Shown: piece by piece, positions 1 through 5,764 of the stretch
Layout: each line of letters starts with the position of its first letter
Position numbering within the stretch: the first letter of the stretch is position 1
Assembly: GCA_017508045.1 (NCBI GenBank)
Contig: JAFVZT010000010.1
Location: 1-64,000, forward strand
Direction: 5' to 3'
DNA length: 64,000 nucleotides
DNA from: Oscillospiraceae bacterium
GTDB taxonomy: Bacteria > Bacillota > Clostridia > Oscillospirales > Oscillospiraceae
The notes under the pieces: model-generated
The model's database searches: none
What the model was told of the DNA's origin: nothing
What the model saw: only the letters and a program-made list of their open reading frames with translations
Program-made: the position numbers and the translations under genes

Positions 1-233
1 GCGGCAATCTTCTCCCGGTTGGCTTCTCTGTAGGCAGCCTGCTGGGCGGCAATCTTCTCCCGGTTGGCTTCTCTGTAGGCAGCCTGCTGGGCGGCAATCT
101 TCTCCCGGTTGGCTTCTCTGTAGGCAGCCTTCTGGGCGGCAATCTTCTCCCGGTTGGCTTCTCTGTAGGCAGCCTTCTGGGCGGCAATCTTCTCCCGGTT
201 GGCTTCTCTGTAGGCAGCCTGCTGGGCGGCAAT
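1..233. repeat. 45-bp tandem repeat, five full units
   Basis: Five consecutive 45-bp units begin at 1, 46, 91, 136 and 181, followed by a partial unit to about 233. They are nearly identical; the main difference is GCCTGC versus GCCTTC near the unit end, a Gln/Lys change on the minus strand. The array continues past the left edge. Because 45 is a multiple of 3, it is read in frame as a 15-residue repeat by the minus-strand gene that covers it. There are no spacers, so this is a coding minisatellite and not a CRISPR array. Confidence 0.95.
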
Positions 234-395
234 TCTGCGCCCTTTATTGTCCAATCGTTCACGTTTTGACTGCCTGTCCAGTTCCTTACTGCGCTTAAGG
301 TCTTCAGGAGTAAGGGAGAACGATTTTTCAATCTCTTCATCCGCTAGACGCATAGCCTTCAGCTCTTCATCAGTAAAGAGAGATTTCTTTTTCAT
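1..395 (-). CDS. 15-residue-repeat helical protein (partial, C-terminus outside window)
   Basis: A minus-strand reading frame starts at ATG 395 and stays open to the window edge (131 codons seen). About 57 charged residues (MKKKSLFTDEELKAMRLADE at the start) lead into a 15-residue repeat of the form QQAAYREANREKIAA, in which a Gln position alternates with Lys. The repeat is Ala/Glu/Lys/Arg-rich and should form a long helix or coiled coil. The start overlaps the stop of the upstream 47-residue gene by ATGA, so the two are probably translationally coupled. Similar YxEANxEKIA repeats are known in phage and mobile-element proteins of unknown function; that comparison is from memory. Function is not known. 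Confidence 0.75.
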   Translation of the reverse strand, partial: MKKKSLFTDEELKAMRLADEEIEKSFSLTPEDLKRSKELDRQSKRERLDNKGRRIAAQQAAYREANREKIAAQKAAYREANREKIAAQKAAYREANREKIAAQQAAYREANREKIAAQQAAYREANREKIA

Positions 396-535
396 TTTTT
401 TCGCCTTTCCGAAATCCGGTTTAGCCTCTTTGCAAAACGGGCGTACCGCAAATTCTTGTCGATTTGGTCCATGATGCAGCGGCGCCGGTGGTTGCGGTTG
501 ACTACCGCGAACATCTGCTTTTCAAATTGGTCCAT
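392..535 (-). CDS. 47-residue basic protein of the mobile element
   Basis: An ATG at 535 is preceded by AAGGAGGAATAGCT, a strong ribosome site, and the frame runs 47 codons to TGA at 392. The product is highly basic (clusters such as NRNHRRRC and RISERRKK) with no membrane segment, so nucleic-acid binding is plausible but unproven. It lies 20 bp downstream of the excisionase-like gene and overlaps the repeat protein by 4 bp, so it is part of the leftward early operon of the element. No family is recognised. Confidence 0.65.
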   Translation of the reverse strand: MDQFEKQMFAVVNRNHRRRCIMDQIDKNLRYARFAKRLNRISERRKK

Positions 536-555
536 AGCTATTCCTCCTTAAATAC

Positions 556-762
556 TTAATTCTGCTGCCAGCCTATGGCAGCTCGTTTTTCTATCCAGCG
601 CTTTAGGCCTTCGATGGGGATCAGCCTTCGGTTTCCCAGGATGATAACCGGAAAGCCTTCTGTCCGGATAATTTGATACATGGCAGTTTTACTGACACCA
701 AGAGCCTCTGCAGCTTCTACAACGCTATATGTAAGCTTTTGTGTCTTTACAAGGGTACCCAT
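556..762 (-). CDS. Excisionase-like helix-turn-helix protein
   Basis: This 68-residue protein has a MerR/excisionase-type winged helix (HTH_17 type). It shows the pattern VVEAAEALGVSKTAMYQIIR, then GFPVIILGNRRLIP, then a recognition-wing tail ending in ALKRW-like GLKRWIEKR. GGAAGGAGG sits just upstream of ATG 762. Such proteins bind DNA at att sites and bias tyrosine integrases toward excision, or act as small regulators. It sits in a leftward operon with a Cro-like gene in an element carrying a tyrosine integrase, which favours a Xis role. Role is inferred from fold and context. Confidence 0.8.
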   Translation of the reverse strand: MGTLVKTQKLTYSVVEAAEALGVSKTAMYQIIRTEGFPVIILGNRRLIPIEGLKRWIEKRAAIGWQQN

Positions 763-812
763 ACATCCTCCTTCCTTTCAGTACGATTTGTTGGACTTGA
801 TGATTGCTATTC

Positions 813-1028
813 TTAGGGGGCGCTGGGGATGTCCAAGATTCCGCAGATAGCTTGTACAACTTTGGGTGTATCCAGCTTGCCGGTCATAATCTTGTGCAAA
901 TAGGACCGATCAAAATACAGCCCCGTTTGGGAGCAAACTTGGGTAATCAACCAAGAATGGTTTCTATCAAGATCTACCAACCTTTTCTTGATTTCCTTAC
1001 CAAACGGAGTAAGTGTATTTTTCTCCAC
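813..1028 (-). CDS. Cro/CI-type small XRE regulator
   Basis: The start is GTG at 1028: AAAGGAGAG lies 9 nt upstream, and longer in-frame extensions have no ribosome site. The 71-residue product has a single lambda-repressor-like helix-turn-helix (FGKEIKKRLVDLDRNHSWLI, then a recognition segment ending in YLHKIMTGKLDTPKVVQAI). It is the first gene of the leftward operon and faces a second XRE gene across a region with four 18-bp operators, the usual arrangement of a lysogeny-type switch. Its place as the early leftward gene suggests a Cro or activator role; this is inference. Confidence 0.8.
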   Translation of the reverse strand: MEKNTLTPFGKEIKKRLVDLDRNHSWLITQVCSQTGLYFDRSYLHKIMTGKLDTPKVVQAICGILDIPSAP

Positions 1029-1056
1029 TTTTACATTCTCTCCTTTCGAAAAGGGA

Positions 1057-1085
1057 TTGACAATTACGCAAAAGTGTAATATATT
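1057..1085 (+). promoter_or_regulatory. Promoter toward the repressor gene
   Basis: TTGACA at 1057-1062, an exact 17-bp spacer, then TATATT at 1080-1085. The spacer is an operator copy, so a bound regulator should block it. Transcription would start near 1092 and run right to the XRE gene at 1220. It faces the leftward promoter at 1133-1161, so the two transcripts converge and overlap by about 35 bp. Confidence 0.7.
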
Positions 1086-1186
1086 GTAGGTGCTACTCAA
1101 CAACACTTACGCTTTCGCGTCCTGTTGACTGTATTCTATTATGCTTTCGCGTAATTGTCAATAGGGAAATTATGCTTTTGCGTAAT
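1063..1186. promoter_or_regulatory. Four 18-bp operator copies of the element switch
   Basis: Imperfect palindromes of the form ATTACGC-AAAA-GCGTAAT occur at 1063-1080, 1105-1122, 1138-1155 and 1169-1186, with centres 42, 33 and 31 bp apart. The copies at 1063 and 1138 fill the 17-bp spacers of the two facing promoters. The copy at 1105 lies between the promoters; the copy at 1169 lies just upstream of the leftward -35. The likely ligands are the two XRE proteins encoded on either side. Confidence 0.75.
1133..1161 (-). promoter_or_regulatory. Leftward early promoter
   Basis: On the minus strand TTGACA (1161-1156), a 17-bp spacer and TAGAAT (1138-1133). The spacer is one of the operator palindromes. 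It would drive the Cro-like gene, excisionase, basic protein and repeat protein, with a leader of about 100 nt. Confidence 0.7.
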
Positions 1187-1219
1187 TTAGGCGAAGTGTA
1201 CAAGAAAGGACCATTTTTT

Positions 1220-1582
1220 ATGTCTAATTTGTACAACCGCATTGAAGAACTGTGCCATAAAAATAATGAAAGCGTTACAACAATGTGCAGGGAATCCGGA
1301 GCAAGTCGCGCATCTTTGTCTGACTTGAAGGTCGGCCGAAAACAAAACCTATCCGCCGAGACCTTATCCAAGGTTGCTGCACACTTCGGTGTATCTGTGG
1401 ATTACTTACTCGGCAAGGAAACAGAAAAAGCGCCCACCGAAACTGATGAGCGCATTGATATGAGCGATGTAGATGTTGCCTTTTACGGCGACTATAAGGA
1501 ACTAAGTGACGATGATCAGAAGACCATTCGCGATATGGTCCGGGTTATGCGTAAGCGTCGTGCAGAGCAGGAGGCAGATTAA
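1220..1582 (+). CDS. XRE-family repressor of the mobile element
   Basis: Start ATG 1220 is preceded by AAGGA with a 9-nt gap; the frame could extend upstream but only through the operator region. The 120-residue product has an N-terminal helix-turn-helix (LYNRIEELCHKNNESVTTMC, then SRASLSDLKVGRKQNLSAET and FGVSVDYLLG). It then has an acidic linker and a short helical C-terminal part (SDDDQKTIRDMVRVMRKRR) of the kind used for dimerisation. No S24 peptidase domain is present, so self-cleavage is not expected. Divergent from the Cro-like gene across the operators, it is the likely maintenance repressor. Its stop overlaps the next start (TAATG). Confidence 0.85.
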   Translation: MSNLYNRIEELCHKNNESVTTMCRESGASRASLSDLKVGRKQNLSAETLSKVAAHFGVSVDYLLGKETEKAPTETDERIDMSDVDVAFYGDYKELSDDDQKTIRDMVRVMRKRRAEQEAD

Positions 1583-2403
1583 TGGGATTACTCAGTTTAT
1601 TAAGGAAGATATTTTCCTCACAATCCCCTACCCCAAAAGCGCCCATTAGCACACACTCCCCTTCTGCAAAGAAATTAACATACGCAGAAAAAGAACTATT
1701 GGCAGTTCAGAGAACTACACAGGATGATGTTCAGCAACTAAACGGATTCCCCTATACTTGGAATCGGTCCATCGAAAAGTTTATAAAACCGAATGAGCAT
1801 CCCTTTGTTTATATGGATATCGTTGGTGATAACCTTGCTATCGCAAAGGCTGAAATAGCAAAAATGAACGATTGCATCGAACGGGACAAAAAACTCAGTT
1901 CTGCACTTCGCAAAATTAGATGTTTGCCAATCTCTGAAATGATTTTTAAGAGAAGTGCTGACACTGGATATAGTCGTTTAATACTCAACCCTGTAGCCTA
2001 TGATGGAAAGCCTTCTAAGTATCCTGTCACTTTGTTTTTTATGTCTGATCCTTGGAATAGCAACTATCACGGTTCTATATTTTACGGCCAAGATGGTACT
2101 ATCCAGAAAGCTGAGATATTCATTGGGCATGGCAGCTACTTCCTTTATTATGAGGTCTATGAAGGAGATCTCGCGTTGGTCCGCGCCGAAGATGTAAGCA
2201 GAACCATAATATACAAAGGAAAGCGTCTTCTCGACCACGAAGCCAACCTTGAAAAAACCGAAAAAGATTACGAATGGATTCAAGCCAATCTTCCAGACAA
2301 ATGCCCCAAATCTATATCGAGCTATCGCAGAATGAAAACGCAAAACACAAAGAACTATCAACTCTTGAAGCAGTTGGCTGCCAATCACGGCAGGGATATT
2401 TAA
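1582..2403 (+). CDS. Unknown protein coupled to the repressor
   Basis: This 273-residue protein starts at the A of the repressor stop (TAATG), so it is translationally coupled to it. The N-terminus is short, basic and Ser/Pro-rich (MGLLSLLRKIFSSQSPTPKA). The rest is a mixed alpha/beta soluble domain with no signal peptide or membrane helix. Visible segments include YPVTLFFMSDPWNSNYHGSI and IQKAEIFIGHGSYFLYYEVY, which look like a beta-rich core. I do not recognise the family. Its place between repressor and integrase is where temperate elements often carry immunity, exclusion or anti-phage cargo, but no function can be assigned from sequence. Confidence 0.7.
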   Translation: MGLLSLLRKIFSSQSPTPKAPISTHSPSAKKLTYAEKELLAVQRTTQDDVQQLNGFPYTWNRSIEKFIKPNEHPFVYMDIVGDNLAIAKAEIAKMNDCIERDKKLSSALRKIRCLPISEMIFKRSADTGYSRLILNPVAYDGKPSKYPVTLFFMSDPWNSNYHGSIFYGQDGTIQKAEIFIGHGSYFLYYEVYEGDLALVRAEDVSRTIIYKGKRLLDHEANLEKTEKDYEWIQANLPDKCPKSISSYRRMKTQNTKNYQLLKQLAANHGRDI

Positions 2404-2407
2404 TGCT

Positions 2408-2617
2408 ATGTCAACCATCTATAACCGCATTCACACCCTCTGCACCCAACGCAACATAACCCCCAGTAAGCTCTGCACAGAGCTGGGCATCAGCCGGGGA
2501 ATTATTACCGACCTGAAGGCCGGCCGCAAAAAAGACCTTGCAGCAACCACCGCCTACAAGATCGCCAAGTACTTTGGTGTATCCGTAGGATACCTGCTAG
2601 GATACGAGGACAAATAA
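2408..2617 (+). CDS. Second small XRE-family DNA-binding protein
   Basis: A 69-residue single-domain helix-turn-helix protein closely resembling the N-terminal half of the repressor at 1220 (shared pattern YNRIxxLCxxxNxxxxxLC, SRxxxxDLKxGRK, FGVSVxYLLG). It probably arose by duplication of that domain and could bind the same operators. It follows the unknown gene by 4 bp and precedes the integrase. No clear ribosome site is visible, so translation may depend on coupling. Confidence 0.8.
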   Translation: MSTIYNRIHTLCTQRNITPSKLCTELGISRGIITDLKAGRKKDLAATTAYKIAKYFGVSVGYLLGYEDK

Positions 2618-2651
2618 AAAAACCGCCCCGGTGCTGGAACACCGAAGCGGT
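2615..2651 (-). terminator. Leftward terminator between XRE gene and integrase
   Basis: The stem ACCGC...GCGGT (2622-2626/2647-2651) with inner CGGTG/CACCG (2629-2633/2640-2644) is followed on the minus strand by seven T residues (2621-2615). The T tract is on the leftward side only, so it would stop transcription antisense to the integrase rather than readthrough into it. Confidence 0.6.
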
Positions 2652-2738
2652 AAGATAGAACACCACCCACCAACCACGATAGGGGTAGTCTACCTATTTA
2701 TGGTAGCATATCCCCTCCAAAAAAGCAAGGAGGAACTT

Positions 2739-3911
2739 ATGGCAAGAAAATCAGCAGCCGGCACCGGTACGATCCGGAAGAAAACAGTAACTCGCGCCGG
2801 CAAAGAATACACCTACTGGGAAGCGCGATATACTTCCGGCTATGACCCGGGTACCGGGAAGCAGATCCAGCGTTCAATCACCGGCAAGACACAGAAAGAG
2901 GTATCCCAAAAGCTGAAGGCAGCCACCACAGCCATCGATGAAGGAACTTACACCGCACCCAGCAGAATGACCGTAGGGCAATGGATGGATATATGGGTAT
3001 CCGAATACTTGGGCGGTGTAAAACCCCGCACAGCGGACAACTACAAGGGCGTAGTAAACCACAGAATCAAGCCGGGCCTTGGCGCCGTCAAACTGGACGC
3101 GTTAAACCCTCACGCAGTACAGAACTATTACAACGGTTTAACCAAAGAAGGCCTTGCGCCTAAGACAGTCAAGAATGTGCACGGCATTTTCCACAAGGCT
3201 CTGCAGCAGGCCGTATCCAACGGGTATATAAAAACCAACCCGGCAGATGCCTGTATTCTCCCCCGGCCGGTACGCAGAGAATTAAAGCCGTTGGATGAAG
3301 ATATGATCTCAGCCTTTCTGCAAGCCATACAAGGCCACCAATTTGCAGACCTATTCACTGTCACCCTATTCACCGGAATGCGGGAGGGCGAGGCGCTGGG
3401 CCTCCTGTGGGATTGTGTAGACCTTACCAAAGGCACATTGACCATAGATAAGCAACTGCAGCTGATTCGGGGCAGCCGAGGACAGTATCAGATGGTCCCT
3501 ACGAAGAACAGCAAAAGCCGATCCATTACACTTGCCCCCTCTGTGGTGAAAGTGTTGCACAATGTAAAGCGAAAGCAGCTGGAGAACCGGCTCCGGTACG
3601 GTCTCCTGTGGGAGGATAGCGGATTTGTCTTTACTGACGAACTGGGACACCACCTCTCTGCATCCTCTGTTTATAAATCCTTCAAGAAGGTCATGGAACA
3701 AATCGGCAGTCCTGAAACTCGGTTCCACGATCTCCGGCATTCCTACGCCGTGGCTGCAATCAAGTCCGGGGACGATATAAAGACCGTACAAGAGAATTTA
3801 GGACACGCAACTGCAGCATTCACCCTCGATGTATATGGTCATATCACAGAGAAAATGAAGCAGGATAGTGCCAACCGAATGGAACAATTTATTAAGGCTG
3901 TAAACGCATAA
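2739..3911 (+). CDS. Tyrosine integrase of the mobile element
   Basis: Start ATG 2739 has AAGGAGG 5 nt upstream. The 390-residue product has an arm-type DNA-binding N-terminus (about 1-65), a SAM-like core-binding domain (about 75-170) and a catalytic domain with the full set of tyrosine recombinase residues. These are R215 in TGMREGEAL, a Lys in the TKNSKSRS turn, H330 and R333 in HDLRHSYA, H356 in LGHA, and nucleophile Y366 in DVYGH. Length and layout match the Tn916/phage Int family. The gene ends about 120 bp from the 3' end of a tRNA gene, the usual integration target, and an excisionase-like gene lies in the same element. Confidence 0.92.
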   Translation: MARKSAAGTGTIRKKTVTRAGKEYTYWEARYTSGYDPGTGKQIQRSITGKTQKEVSQKLKAATTAIDEGTYTAPSRMTVGQWMDIWVSEYLGGVKPRTADNYKGVVNHRIKPGLGAVKLDALNPHAVQNYYNGLTKEGLAPKTVKNVHGIFHKALQQAVSNGYIKTNPADACILPRPVRRELKPLDEDMISAFLQAIQGHQFADLFTVTLFTGMREGEALGLLWDCVDLTKGTLTIDKQLQLIRGSRGQYQMVPTKNSKSRSITLAPSVVKVLHNVKRKQLENRLRYGLLWEDSGFVFTDELGHHLSASSVYKSFKKVMEQIGSPETRFHDLRHSYAVAAIKSGDDIKTVQENLGHATAAFTLDVYGHITEKMKQDSANRMEQFIKAVNA

Positions 3912-3930
3912 GGGAAAACATAAGGGAAAA
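3907..3930 (+). repeat. 12-bp direct repeat at the integrase stop
   Basis: CATAAGGGAAAA occurs twice head to tail (3907-3918 and 3919-3930), overlapping the integrase stop codon. Short direct repeats next to int and att are often arm-type integrase-binding sites. This is a suggestion from position only. Confidence 0.55.
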
Positions 3931-3995
3931 CAAAAATCCTTATGTGCAATAACAGAACATTTCAACCGAAAAAGCAGGCTTATAAACAAGAAAAA

Positions 3996-4023
3996 CCCAG
4001 TATCCATAACAGATACTGGGCAA
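3996..4023 (-). terminator. Terminator downstream of tRNA-fMet
   Basis: A 9-bp perfect stem CCCAGTATC/GATACTGGG (3996-4004/4012-4020) with a 7-nt loop is followed on the minus strand by TTTTT, ending the leftward tRNA transcript. The rightward side has a weaker CAATTTCTTT tail that may serve the integrase. Confidence 0.75.
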
Positions 4024-4029
4024 TTTCTT

Positions 4030-4105
4030 TGGTTGCGGAGGCAGGACTCGAACCTACGACCTCCGGGTTATGAGCCCGACGAGCTTCCAACTGCTCTACT
4101 CCGCG
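4030..4105 (-). tRNA. Initiator tRNA-Met (CAT anticodon)
   Basis: This 76-nt minus-strand tRNA includes an encoded CCA (4032-4030). The anticodon loop reads CTCATAA. Two features mark it as the initiator: a C1-A72 mismatch at the top of the acceptor stem, and three consecutive G-C pairs (GGG/CCC) at the base of the anticodon stem. The T-arm has GGTTCGAGTCC. The 3' end faces the integrase, so this gene is probably the attachment site of the element at 1-4030. The anticodon and acceptor arms are intact in this copy. Confidence 0.95.
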
Positions 4106-4135
4106 ATATTAATTGCGCATCTCAATCGCTGGATT

Positions 4136-4164
4136 ATTATAGCACAAGGAAAAATCTTTGTCAA
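4136..4164 (-). promoter_or_regulatory. tRNA-fMet promoter
   Basis: Consensus TTGACA (4164-4159), 17-bp spacer and TATAAT (4141-4136) on the minus strand, about 30 bp before the tRNA 5' end. A perfect sigma-A promoter, as expected for a highly expressed stable RNA. Confidence 0.9.
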
Positions 4165-4317
4165 GACTATATTTGCCTATATTTTAAGTCTGAATTTGTT
4201 GAAAAAGTTTGAAATTCAAAACTTTTTGTAGTAAAATAACTGGGTATTTCAGTTATTCGTAAATTACATCTATGTGAAACCGCATTGCGTCTGTATTGAA
4301 AAACACTTGCAGGTACA
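4165..4317. other. AT-rich intergenic stretch with an inverted repeat
   Basis: No gene is visible. An inverted repeat AAAAAGTTT/AAACTTTTT (4202-4210/4219-4227) could form a hairpin in either direction, but lies neither at a gene end nor at a promoter. Function unknown. Confidence 0.4.
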
Positions 4318-4545
4318 TCATTTTTCATAAAACGGAAAAAATAAATTCAGCCATAAATTCCGGCGTCGCCGGAGCCATTTGCTGCGATCTTCATTGCTGC
4401 AGCGTCCAAGCTCAATATTTAAATAACGCAGCTCATAATGAAATCTGCTAATTCTTACGCCCACTACACAGGCAAGAATAATTATGACAATCAAAACAAA
4501 TATAATTACAAGTAACTCATCTATTTTAATTCCTTTTGTTCCCAT
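4318..4545 (-). CDS. Small single-pass membrane protein
   Basis: Start ATG 4545 is chosen because GGGAGTGGG lies just upstream and because the longer candidate start (4593) falls inside the promoter. The 75-residue product has one hydrophobic helix near the N-terminus (about residues 11-31, LLVIIFVLIVIIILACVVGV). A basic cytoplasmic-type tail with KWLRRRRNLW follows. By the positive-inside rule the tail would be cytoplasmic. No family is recognised. It is monocistronic, in an AT-rich region between the tRNA and a lone regulator. Confidence 0.6.
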   Translation of the reverse strand: MGTKGIKIDELLVIIFVLIVIIILACVVGVRISRFHYELRYLNIELGRCSNEDRSKWLRRRRNLWLNLFFPFYEK

Positions 4546-4575
4546 ATTTCCCACTCCCAAGACAATATGCACCCA

Positions 4576-4604
4576 ACTATATCGTATTTTCATACTATTG
4601 TCAA
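4576..4604 (-). promoter_or_regulatory. Promoter of the small membrane protein gene
   Basis: TTGACA (4604-4599), 17-bp spacer, TATAGT (4581-4576) on the minus strand. Transcription would begin near 4570, which rules out the upstream ATG at 4593 as the start. Confidence 0.75.
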
Positions 4605-4690
4605 TATATTATGTCGCTTTTCATAATCTTTCGCATATTCATTTTAAAGAGTAAAATATAGATAATTGTTCCTTAAGTTTCGTTTTTCTC

Positions 4691-4719
4691 TTGTAGTGTT
4701 CTCTTTTTCATTATAAAAT
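4691..4719 (+). promoter_or_regulatory. Promoter of the XRE gene at 4768
   Basis: TTGTAG (4691-4696), 17-bp spacer, TAAAAT (4714-4719). The -35 has a weak match. Confidence 0.5.
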
Positions 4720-4767
4720 ATCAAGAAAACGATCAATTATAAAAATAATTTACAGGAGCTTTTTACT

Positions 4768-5115
4768 ATGCAAGATTGGGAAGTTATCGGTCGAATCCAA
4801 AGTCTGTGTGCTGCCCGCAATTGGACACTTTATAGATTGGCAAAGGAAAGCGGCATCACATACTCCACCTTATGCACTATGCTGCACAAAGCCACTGCGC
4901 CGTCAATACCAACGCTTATCAAATTGTGTCGGGGATTTGGCATCTCCCTTTCAGAATTTTTTGACACCGATAACGATTGGGCTACGCTGACGCAAGGGGA
5001 CAAACAGCATTTGCTGCAATGGCGAAAGCTGAACAAAAGTAATCAAAAAACCGCTGAACGGTATTTGCAGTTTTTACTGTCTCAGCAGGCAGGAACTGAG
5101 CAGGAAAAAGGCTAA
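4768..5115 (+). CDS. XRE-family transcriptional regulator
   Basis: A 115-residue protein starting at ATG 4768 (ribosome site AGGAGC, 9-nt gap). The N-terminal helix-turn-helix shows IGRIQSLCAARNWTLYRLAK, then TYSTLCTMLHKATAPSIPTL and a C-terminal helix segment GISLSEFFD. A second half (TQGDKQHLLQWRKLNKSNQK) forms a short helical dimerisation region, a layout common in Clostridia. The gene stands alone with its own terminator, so its targets cannot be read from context. It is more distant from the element repressors than they are from each other. Confidence 0.8.
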   Translation: MQDWEVIGRIQSLCAARNWTLYRLAKESGITYSTLCTMLHKATAPSIPTLIKLCRGFGISLSEFFDTDNDWATLTQGDKQHLLQWRKLNKSNQKTAERYLQFLLSQQAGTEQEKG

Positions 5116-5137
5116 GCCTTTTCCTGCTCAGTTATTT
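5096..5137 (+). terminator. Terminator of the XRE gene
   Basis: Long stem CTGAGCAGGAAAAAGGC/GCCTTTTCCTGCTCAG (5096-5112/5116-5131) with the TAA stop codon as its loop, followed by TTATTT. The stem uses the last codons of the gene. Confidence 0.8.
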
Positions 5138-5237
5138 GGTTTTCAAAACACAAAAAATAGTGAGCATTAAAAAATTATTTCCATTTTCTTTATTTTTATG
5201 TACAATAATCCTATAATAAAATTAGGAGAACACCACA

Positions 5238-5679
5238 GTGAATACTCGACCCCAAGCTGCAGGCCCGTATTGAAAAACAAGAAAAGCACGACCACCGTCT
5301 GGAACACTTTTTTCGCAGAGTCCTGCACTGGATCGAACGTTTCATCGCGCTGATTACCATTCTGGTTTTGCTGACTGCGTTGGGTTATGAACTGCTCCGG
5401 ATGTTTACCACTGCCGGATATTTTGAGAATATCGGCAACTATCTGCACAATGTGCTGACCATCGTAGTAGGTCTGGAGTTTGTGCGTATGCTGATCGACA
5501 CCACTCCTGCCAGTATTCTGGAGGTCTTGACAGTTGCTATTACCCGCCACGTCATTTTGACCCACGATGATCCTTGGAGCAATGTGGCCTGCGTTGCCTG
5601 CATTGCAGGACTGTTTGCCATTCGTCGCTATCTGGTACGCCGCAGCGAGCTGAAGGAAGAAATGGTGGAAATGGAATAA
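5238..5679 (+). pseudogene. PsiE-like membrane protein gene with a frameshift
   Basis: A ribosome site (AGGAGAA) leads to GTG 5238, but that frame stops after 11 codons. One base out of register an open frame runs to 5679. Reading CGACCCC (5247-5253) as CGACCC would join them into a continuous product of about 146 residues. That product has a charged N-terminus, then helices around FIALITILVLLTAL, VLTIVVGLEFVRML, LTVAITRHVI and CVACIAGLFAI, with the ITRHVILTHDDPW stretch typical of phosphate-starvation-inducible PsiE proteins. Either a real pseudogene or a one-base sequence error in a C run. The role of PsiE is not well defined. Confidence 0.65.
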
Positions 5680-5764
5680 TCCATATTTCGCGTATTGTAA
5701 GACAATTAAAAGATTAAAAATATAAACTTTTCCTTGTTTTTAGATGTCTGTTTGTTAATATATA

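Noticed and set aside
1..233. Possible CRISPR array
   Set aside because: Units are contiguous with no spacers, and they encode an in-frame 15-residue protein repeat.
4593..4593. ATG 4593 as the start of the small membrane protein
   Set aside because: It falls between the -35 and -10 boxes of the gene's own promoter and has no ribosome site.
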